Assembly: GCA_913042885.1 (NCBI GenBank)
Contig: CAJWLW010000111.1
Span: 1-12,795 of the forward strand
From: an uncultured Lentisphaeria bacterium
GTDB lineage: Bacteria > Verrucomicrobiota > Lentisphaeria > JABSQK01 > CAJWLW01
Reading direction: 5' to 3'
Length of the DNA: 12,795 nucleotides
Every line of letters starts with the position of its first letter. Positions within the stretch are counted from its first letter, which is position 1. A program made the translations under genes and the position numbers. Below the pieces are notes generated by a model. That model ran no database searches and was not told the origin of the DNA. It saw only the letters and a list, made by a program, of their open reading frames with translations. Positions 7,625 through 12,795 of this stretch are shown here, piece after piece.

Positions 7625-9667
7625 ATGATGCACTGGCCAACTTTCGATCCAAGCGACGAACCTCTCGACATCATCATAAAAATCTCGCACTTCTACGGTG
7701 ACGGCGTCGAGTTTGTCATTGCCGGCGGCGGCAACACATCGTGCAAAAACGATGAACATCTCTGGGTCAAAGCCAGCGGCACGTCGTTGGCGACGGTGTC
7801 GCCGGAGGGTTTTGTCGAGCTCGATCGCGCCGCACTGGCAGAAACGTTTCTACAGGACTTCGACGACGATCCGACCACGCGCGAAGCACAATACAAGGAC
7901 GCCTTGAACGCCGCCCGGATTTATCCGGAACGCGGCCAGCGCGGCTCGGTCGAATCACTCATGCACCATGCGATTCCGGGGCGCTATGTGGTCCACACGC
8001 ATTCGACCCAGATGAACAAGCTGACCTGCTCCGAAGCCGGCGAGGGTATCGCGCAACAGCTATACGGCAAAGACAACATCATCTGGATCCCGTTTGTCGA
8101 TCCCGGGTACATTCTGTCGAAAGTCATCCACAAAGCGATAGGCGAGTACACCCAAGCCACCGGCCGCGACAAGCCGCGGGCGATCCTGTTGCAGAATCAC
8201 GGCATCATCGTGATGGCCGACGAACCCGATCAGATCCGCGAGGATACCGACTGGCTGCTCGCCGGTATAGCGGAACACACCGATCATTCCTCCACGGTGA
8301 TTTCGCAGCGGTTCACCTTCATGCCTGCGGAAGGGGCTGTGTCGGTGATAAACCGAGTTGCGCCGGCGCTGCGCTTGCTGCTGGCCGAAGACGGCATCCC
8401 GAAGATCGTCAACTTCTGCGACGCCCCGGTGGTCCAGGAGTTTGTTTGCGATCCCAACGGCGAAACCATGGCCAGGAGCGGCCCGCTGAATCCGGATCAG
8501 ATCGTCTACTGCAAATCCTTTCCACTATGGCTCGACATCGATCCTGCAATCACCGACAACCAGTTGACGGAGACCCTGATAGCCGCCATCGCCGCTCATA
8601 CCGAAACGACCGGATTCCCGCCGAAAATCGTGCTGGTGAAAAACCTGGGGCTGTTCTCGGTCGGTGATGATTGCAAGGCTACCAAAACGACACGTCTGAT
8701 GTACACCGACGCCATCAAGATCATGCTCACGGCCCGCACCCTCGGCAATATCCACTTCCTGTCGCAGCGCGATCGGGAGTTCATCGACGGCTGGGAAGTA
8801 GAGCAGTTTCGTCGGAAAGTCGCCGCCGCAGAGGGACCGCGGGGGCGCATGGCCCGGCGCATCGTCGTCGTGACCGGCGCGGCGCAGGGCTTCGGGAATG
8901 GCATTGCGGGGGCACTCGCTGAGGAAGGGGCGCATGTCGTGCTCATGGACGTCAACGTCGAGGGTGTGTCGCAGGCAGCCCAGGAGCTGGCACTGCGCCA
9001 CGGTGCCGGCCGCGCGATCGGCATTGGTACCGACGTATCCAGCCCCGTGGCGATGGCTGATGCGATCCACGAAACCGTGCGAACGTATGGCGGCATCGAT
9101 CTGTTCGTGTCGAATGCCGGGGTTCTGAGGGCCGGCAGCGTCATCGATCTAAGCCCCGAAGACTTCGCTTTCGTGACCGATGTCAACTACAACGGCTACT
9201 TCATTTGTGTCCAGGCAGTGGCGCCGATCCTGGCGACACAGCACAGCGCCTCCAGCGACTATCTCAGTGACGTTATCCAGATCAATTCCAAGTCCGGCCT
9301 CATAGGGTCTGACCGCAACGGTGCATACGCCGGCAGCAAATTCGGCGGCATCGGTCTGACCCAGTCTTTCGCGCTGGAACTGGTGACCTCGGGCATCAAG
9401 GTCAATGCTATCTGTCCCGGCAACTTCTTCGACGGCCCGCTGTGGGCCGATCCGGAAAAGGGTTTGTTCGTGCAGTATCTGAATGCCGGCAAGGTAGCCG
9501 GCGCGAAAACTACCGAGGACGTACGCCGGTCATACGAAGCGAAAGTCCCGATGGGCCGCGGCTGTACTGTAGAGGATGTCGTGCGCGGCATTCTGTATCT
9601 GGTCGAGCAACGCTATGAAACCGGCCAGGCTCTACCAATCACCGGCGGCCAGGTCATGTTGTCATAG
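7625..9667 (+). CDS. Bifunctional class II aldolase / short-chain dehydrogenase (sorbitol-6-phosphate dehydrogenase-like SDR)
   Basis: This is a 680-residue fusion. Residues 1 to about 300 form a class II (zinc) aldolase of the fuculose/rhamnulose-1-phosphate type. It has GGGNTSCK at 34-41, the metal ligands HTH (H124, H126) and NHG (H192). Residues about 410-680 form an SDR: TGAAQGFG at 417-424, NAG near 498, catalytic S555, Y568 and K572. The segment from INSKSG through KFGGIGLTQS to the final TGGQVM closely follows, from memory, E. coli sorbitol-6-phosphate 2-dehydrogenase (SrlD). The aldolase-SDR order and length match the rhamnulose-1-phosphate aldolase/lactaldehyde dehydrogenase fusions of Bacillus and Rhizobium (RhaEW type). 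One domain would cleave a ketose-1-phosphate to DHAP and an aldehyde; the other would oxidise or reduce a polyol, keto-sugar or the aldehyde. Exact substrate is unknown. The start is ATG ATG at 7625; the Shine-Dalgarno is weak. It is the second gene of the operon. Confidence 0.9.
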   Translation: MMHWPTFDPSDEPLDIIIKISHFYGDGVEFVIAGGGNTSCKNDEHLWVKASGTSLATVSPEGFVELDRAALAETFLQDFDDDPTTREAQYKDALNAARIYPERGQRGSVESLMHHAIPGRYVVHTHSTQMNKLTCSEAGEGIAQQLYGKDNIIWIPFVDPGYILSKVIHKAIGEYTQATGRDKPRAILLQNHGIIVMADEPDQIREDTDWLLAGIAEHTDHSSTVISQRFTFMPAEGAVSVINRVAPALRLLLAEDGIPKIVNFCDAPVVQEFVCDPNGETMARSGPLNPDQIVYCKSFPLWLDIDPAITDNQLTETLIAAIAAHTETTGFPPKIVLVKNLGLFSVGDDCKATKTTRLMYTDAIKIMLTARTLGNIHFLSQRDREFIDGWEVEQFRRKVAAAEGPRGRMARRIVVVTGAAQGFGNGIAGALAEEGAHVVLMDVNVEGVSQAAQELALRHGAGRAIGIGTDVSSPVAMADAIHETVRTYGGIDLFVSNAGVLRAGSVIDLSPEDFAFVTDVNYNGYFICVQAVAPILATQHSASSDYLSDVIQINSKSGLIGSDRNGAYAGSKFGGIGLTQSFALELVTSGIKVNAICPGNFFDGPLWADPEKGLFVQYLNAGKVAGAKTTEDVRRSYEAKVPMGRGCTVEDVVRGILYLVEQRYETGQALPITGGQVMLS

Positions 9668-9737
9668 GAGTGGCCCGGAGGTCGCCGTCCGGATTCCGTC
9701 TCCCACTTTCTGTAAACCTGAAACCTGAATTCCCAAA

Positions 9738-11405
9738 ATGGCCATACCCGCAACACAGTACGCCGTCCAGCTGGTCGGACCGGACGAACTGACATTGAAC
9801 ACATCGAAGCCCGTCTTGCATCCGGGGCCGCATCAGATTCTCGCGAAGATCGAGTGTGTCGGCCTGTGTTTCTCGGATCTCAAACTGCTGAACCAGTTTT
9901 CCGGGCACGCACGCAAGAGCGAAATCGTCGGCGGTCTCGCCAAGGAGATTCTCGACGAGATTCCGAGCTACGTGCCCAACGACGAGCCGACCGTACCCGG
10001 GCATGAAGTGGTGTGCCGTATCATCGAGATCGGCGACCAGGTCAAGCACCACGAGATCGGCGAACGATGCCTGATCCAGGCGGATTTCCGGCAGTTGCCG
10101 ACGGCCGGCTCGAACGCAGCGTTCGGTTACAATTTCGAAGGGGCGTTGCAGGAGTATGTGTTGCTGGACGAACGCGTCGTCATCGACCACGACGGCGAGC
10201 GTTTTCTGATCCCAGTCGCCGAACATCTCGGCGCCTCGCAGGCAGCGCTCGTCGAGCCGTGGGCCTGCGTCGAAGACTCATACGTCGTCGTCGAGCGGGC
10301 CACGGTCCTGCCCGGCGGCCGTCTTTTGATCGTCGCGGCGGCAGGCCATGAGATCCAAGGTGTCGAAGCCAGTTACGGCAATGCTCCGCCGGCAACGATC
10401 ACGGCGATCACGGACGAGTCGCAACACGACTCTGTCTCGGCACTCGGCAATGTGACTTTCACAGACAGCGTTGCAGACGTTGCCAACGAAGGCTTCGACG
10501 ACATCATCTACTTCGGCAGCAGCAAAGCCGACCTTGATGCACTGAACGACAAGCTGGCCGTACGCGGCATCATCAACATCGTGCTGGGCGGCGAAACCAT
10601 CGGTGAACTGGTCCACGTCGGCGTTGGTCGGGTGCACTACGGCTTTACACGCTGGGTCGGCACGACAGCCAGCGACGCCTCCGAGGGGTACAAGCGGGTT
10701 CCGGAGCATCCGGAGGTACGCGACGGCGACAGTGTCGTTGTGATCGGTGCCGGCGGGCCGATGGGGCAGATGCACGTGATCCGCAACATCTGCTCCGGGC
10801 GCAGCGACCTTTCAGTGACAGCCACCGACCTCGATGACACGCGGCTGCGGGCCCTGGCGCGCAAATGCGAGGCAATTGCAGCCGCCAACAACGTCACGTT
10901 TCGCATGGTCAACACGAAAAGCGAACAGCTCGACAACACCTTCAGTTACTGGGCGTTGATGGCGCCGATTTCGGTGCTCGTCGAACAGGCAATCGCCGGC
11001 AGCAAACCGAACGCCCTGATCAATATTTTCGCCGGCATCCCGGCACCGGTAAAACACGATCTCGACCTGGACACCTACATCGGCAACGGCCTGTACATGT
11101 TCGGCACCAGCGGCTCGACCATTAGCGACATGAAGATCGTGCTGCAGAAAGTCACTGACGGCCAGCTCAACACCAACACCTCCGTAGACGCCATCTCCGG
11201 CATGGCCGGTGCCACCGGCGGCATCGATGCGGTCAAGAACCGGACGATGGCCGGCAAGATTATCGTCTATCCGCAGCTCCACGACATCGGCCTGATTCCG
11301 CTGAGCCAGCTGGCCGAGCATTTCCCGACGGTCGCCGCCAAACTCCACGACGGCCAGTGGTGCTCGGAAGCGGAGGCTGAATTGCTGAAGACAGCTTCGG
11401 CATAG
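9738..11405 (+). CDS. Enlarged zinc-type alcohol dehydrogenase (MDR) with an extra Rossmann-like segment
   Basis: This is a 555-residue medium-chain dehydrogenase; ordinary family members have about 340-410. The GroES-like catalytic domain (1-160) holds VGLCFSD with zinc ligand C44 and PGHE with H89-E90. The four-Cys structural zinc loop is missing; that stretch reads RQLPTAGSNAAFGYNFEGALQEYV. After LVEPWACVEDSY comes a first nucleotide-binding-like segment (about 190-300) whose glycine motif is degenerate (AAAGHEIQG). A second, proper Rossmann fold follows with VVVIGAGGPMG (G337-G343). Hence the extra length is probably an inserted or duplicated Rossmann domain. L-sorbose-1-phosphate reductase (SorE) and related sugar-phosphate dehydrogenases are the nearest relatives I can suggest, without certainty. 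It would interconvert a polyol phosphate and a keto-sugar phosphate. It lies 70 bp after the aldolase fusion and 18 bp before the MtlD-like gene. No clear Shine-Dalgarno precedes ATG 9738. Confidence 0.85.
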   Translation: MAIPATQYAVQLVGPDELTLNTSKPVLHPGPHQILAKIECVGLCFSDLKLLNQFSGHARKSEIVGGLAKEILDEIPSYVPNDEPTVPGHEVVCRIIEIGDQVKHHEIGERCLIQADFRQLPTAGSNAAFGYNFEGALQEYVLLDERVVIDHDGERFLIPVAEHLGASQAALVEPWACVEDSYVVVERATVLPGGRLLIVAAAGHEIQGVEASYGNAPPATITAITDESQHDSVSALGNVTFTDSVADVANEGFDDIIYFGSSKADLDALNDKLAVRGIINIVLGGETIGELVHVGVGRVHYGFTRWVGTTASDASEGYKRVPEHPEVRDGDSVVVIGAGGPMGQMHVIRNICSGRSDLSVTATDLDDTRLRALARKCEAIAAANNVTFRMVNTKSEQLDNTFSYWALMAPISVLVEQAIAGSKPNALINIFAGIPAPVKHDLDLDTYIGNGLYMFGTSGSTISDMKIVLQKVTDGQLNTNTSVDAISGMAGATGGIDAVKNRTMAGKIIVYPQLHDIGLIPLSQLAEHFPTVAAKLHDGQWCSEAEAELLKTASA

Positions 11406-11423
11406 TCCAACATCGGAAATCGC

Positions 11424-12605
11424 ATGGGCAAGAACTTCGTCGGTTTCGGGTTTGGCCCGATCCAGTCAGCGCTGATCGTTTATGAGGCACAGTGCTCCGG
11501 CAACTTTTCGTCGTTGACGATTGCCGAGGTCGATCAGGGTCTTGTCGACGCGGTGCGCGCCAACGACAGTACGGTGCACATCAATATCGCCCACGCCGAT
11601 CGCGTCGAACCCGCCGACCTGACCAAGCTGCAATTGCTCAACCCGACGGTCGAGGCAGACTGTCCCGCACTCGCACAGGCCGTTCGCGACGCCGACGAAC
11701 TGGCAACCGCCGTACCGAGCGTGGACTTTTACGAGAAGGGTATCGCTCAGACGCTGGCGGCAAATATCGATGACACCAAGCCACGCATCCTCTACGCCTG
11801 CGAAAACAACAACTATGCAGCCCGGCACCTGAATGCTGCGATCGCCAAGTTCGGGAGCATCCCTGAAAACTTCCAGATCCTCAACACCGTCATCGGCAAG
11901 ATGAGCGGCATCATTGCGGACTGTGCAACGATCGAGGAGCTGGGACTGGTTCGCATGACGCCGGGCAGCGACAAAGCGGTGCTGGTCGAGGCGTTCAACG
12001 CCATCCAGATCGACCGCATCACGCTCGAGGGCTTCACCCGGGGAATACCGGTGTTTGAGGAGAAAACGGACTTGCTGCCGTTCGAAGAGGCAAAACTCTT
12101 CGGGCACAACGCCATTCACGCACTGCTCGGATACCTTGCAGCCGAGCGCGGCTACAGCGCCATGAGCGACATCGCTGCGGACAGCGAGCTGCTGGAGATC
12201 GGCAAGACGGCGTTCATCGACGAGTGCGGCGCCGCATTGATTGGGAAGTACGCAGGTACAGGTGACGAATTGTTCACGCCGGCAGGATTTCGAGACTATG
12301 CCGAGGATCTGCTCATCCGCATGCACAATCCGTTTCTGCAGGATGCCGTGGCGCGAATTTGCCGCGACCCGCAGCGCAAGTTGTCCTGGGGCGATCGCCT
12401 GGTCGGCACCATGCACCTGGCACTGGCACACGGCATCGAACCCCGCAATATGGCACGCGGCGTTCTGGCGGCTTTGAGATTTCGGCAGCCCGATGCTGAG
12501 ATCACCGCATCCGATGTCGAAGCGACACTGCGCGAAATCTGGGGCATCTCAGCCGACGGACGCGCGGACCGTATTATCGAACTGGTGCAGGCGTGGGTGG
12601 GGTAA
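11424..12605 (+). CDS. Mannitol dehydrogenase family protein, mannitol-1-phosphate 5-dehydrogenase-like
   Basis: This 393-residue protein of the polyol-specific long-chain dehydrogenase family is the size of MtlD (about 380-390) rather than of the 480-residue mannitol 2-dehydrogenases or tagaturonate reductases. The N-terminal nucleotide loop is FVGFGFGPIQ (5-14), and YACENNN corresponds to the conserved ACEN of MtlD. The catalytic signature K-x4-N-x2-H is intact as K224, N229 and H232 in AKLFGHNAIH. It is divergent where MtlD has a conserved VDR (after N-[ST]-A/V): here the sequence is NTVIGKM, without the Asp-Arg pair. MtlD converts D-mannitol 1-phosphate to fructose 6-phosphate with NAD+; a related polyol phosphate is likely here. 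It is the last gene of the operon, 18 bp after the MDR gene. GGAA lies about 8 bases before ATG 11424. No kinase or PTS gene is in the window to identify the sugar. Confidence 0.85.
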   Translation: MGKNFVGFGFGPIQSALIVYEAQCSGNFSSLTIAEVDQGLVDAVRANDSTVHINIAHADRVEPADLTKLQLLNPTVEADCPALAQAVRDADELATAVPSVDFYEKGIAQTLAANIDDTKPRILYACENNNYAARHLNAAIAKFGSIPENFQILNTVIGKMSGIIADCATIEELGLVRMTPGSDKAVLVEAFNAIQIDRITLEGFTRGIPVFEEKTDLLPFEEAKLFGHNAIHALLGYLAAERGYSAMSDIAADSELLEIGKTAFIDECGAALIGKYAGTGDELFTPAGFRDYAEDLLIRMHNPFLQDAVARICRDPQRKLSWGDRLVGTMHLALAHGIEPRNMARGVLAALRFRQPDAEITASDVEATLREIWGISADGRADRIIELVQAWVG

Positions 12606-12649
12606 TTCCCCCTGGGGCGTGAGGGGCGTGCCTACAGTGTCGTTTGGGT

Positions 12650-12661
12650 GTACATTTGTAC
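12650..12661. repeat. 12-bp palindrome GTACA-TT-TGTAC upstream of the selenoprotein gene
   Basis: There is a perfect dyad with five-base arms and a two-base centre, 21 bp before the ATG of the selenoprotein gene. A further GTCGT (12639-12643) and ACGAC (12660-12664) extend the symmetry outward, unevenly. It could be an operator in the 77-bp gap after the MtlD-like gene, but may be chance. No clear -35/-10 pair was seen. Confidence 0.35.
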
Positions 12662-12669
12662 GACCACTC

Positions 12670-12685
12670 AGGAGGGCTTCCGATG
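12670..12685 (+). promoter_or_regulatory. Strong ribosome binding site of the selenoprotein gene
   Basis: A perfect AGGAGG at 12670-12675 lies seven bases before ATG 12683-12685. It is the best Shine-Dalgarno in the window and stands before a frame that would otherwise end after ten codons. This argues that the frame is translated past its TGA. Confidence 0.85.
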
Positions 12686-12795
12686 AACGTGCACATCCTT
12701 TATTGCGGCGCTTGAAACTACAAGCCGACAGCTGCCGGTCTGGCAGAGGAACTCGAAAAGGAATTCGACGTAACCGTTGAATTCGAAGTTGGCAG
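12683..12795 (+). CDS. SelT/SelW/SelH (Rdx) family selenoprotein with in-frame TGA = selenocysteine; 3'-truncated by window edge
   Basis: From ATG 12683 the frame reads MNVHILYCGA, then TGA at 12713-12715, then NYKPTAAGLAEELEKEF and on to the window edge without another stop. Reading the TGA as selenocysteine gives the Rdx-family redox motif C8-G-A-U11, followed by NYKP and an A..LA.EL helix. This matches the SelW pattern (beta strand, CxxU, helix) and bacterial Cys homologues of the type YCxxCNYxPxAxxLA. These are small thioredoxin-fold proteins of about 80-100 residues thought to act in thiol redox reactions; 37 residues are visible. A strong AGGAGG precedes the ATG, and a SECIS-like hairpin follows the TGA. 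TGA is a normal stop for several genes here (both ALDHs, gnd, PHP), so a reassigned code is unlikely. It sits 77 bp after the MtlD-like gene and appears functionally unrelated to it. Confidence 0.9.
12713..12746 (+). promoter_or_regulatory. UGA selenocysteine codon and bacterial SECIS-like hairpin
   Basis: After the UGA (12713-12715) comes a stem CTGCC (12732-12736) and GGCAG (12742-12746) closing loop GGTCT (12737-12741). The loop begins 21 bases after the UGA. From established knowledge, bacterial SECIS elements lie within the coding region just after the UGA, with an apical loop that starts with G and is bound by SelB. E. coli fdhF carries GGUC(U) at a similar distance. The apical stem here is only five pairs and the lower stem is not obvious, so folding and SelB binding are inferred, not shown. 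Confidence 0.75.

Noticed and set aside
12683..12715. Reading the TGA at 12713 as a true stop (10-residue peptide) or as a pseudogene mutation
   Set aside because: The strong ribosome site, the precise fit of Sec into the CxxU-NYxP motif, the open frame beyond and the SECIS-like hairpin together favour recoding; a TGC-to-TGA error remains possible but would not create the hairpin.

Overview
The window is GC-rich DNA with short gaps between genes, mostly carrying carbohydrate-oxidation and sugar-phosphate enzymes. It looks like a Pseudomonadota genome, probably an uncultured gammaproteobacterium. The reasons are the tRNA-Val gene with an encoded CCA, the proteobacterial-looking full-length gnd, and a selenocysteine gene with an E. 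coli-like SECIS loop. This taxonomic placement is an inference. No transporter, kinase, transcription factor, phage, IS or CRISPR feature was found.

Layout, left to right. (1) 1-2195, plus strand: an aldehyde dehydrogenase cut by the left window edge. It is translationally coupled (ATGA overlap) to a shorter ALDH-fold protein that lacks the catalytic Cys and Glu. Together they resemble a two-gene version of ALDH16. (2) 2238-5539, minus strand: an operon transcribed as SDR (D-mannonate/fructuronate reductase-like), then a HAD phosphatase, then 6-phosphogluconate dehydrogenase (gnd). It converges on the ALDH pair. (3) 5540-6307: control and RNA region. It has the SDR upstream region, a doubtful small ORF, a minus-strand tRNA-Val(CAC), and about 400 bp without a convincing gene that contains a strong imperfect inverted repeat. 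(4) 6308-12605, plus strand: a four-gene operon with gaps of 48, 70 and 18 bp. It encodes a PHP-domain protein, a class II aldolase fused to a sorbitol-6-phosphate-dehydrogenase-like SDR, an enlarged zinc-type alcohol dehydrogenase with an extra Rossmann-like segment, and a mannitol-1-phosphate-dehydrogenase-like protein. Together they suggest catabolism of a hexitol, ketose or deoxy-sugar phosphate; the substrate is unknown. (5) 12683 to the right edge, plus strand: a SelW/Rdx-family selenoprotein read through an in-frame TGA, with a SECIS-like hairpin just after it. A conventional ORF scan misses it.

The most valuable observation is the hidden selenoprotein. The next is the polyol-phosphate operon with its unusual double-Rossmann dehydrogenase and its PHP protein of unknown role.
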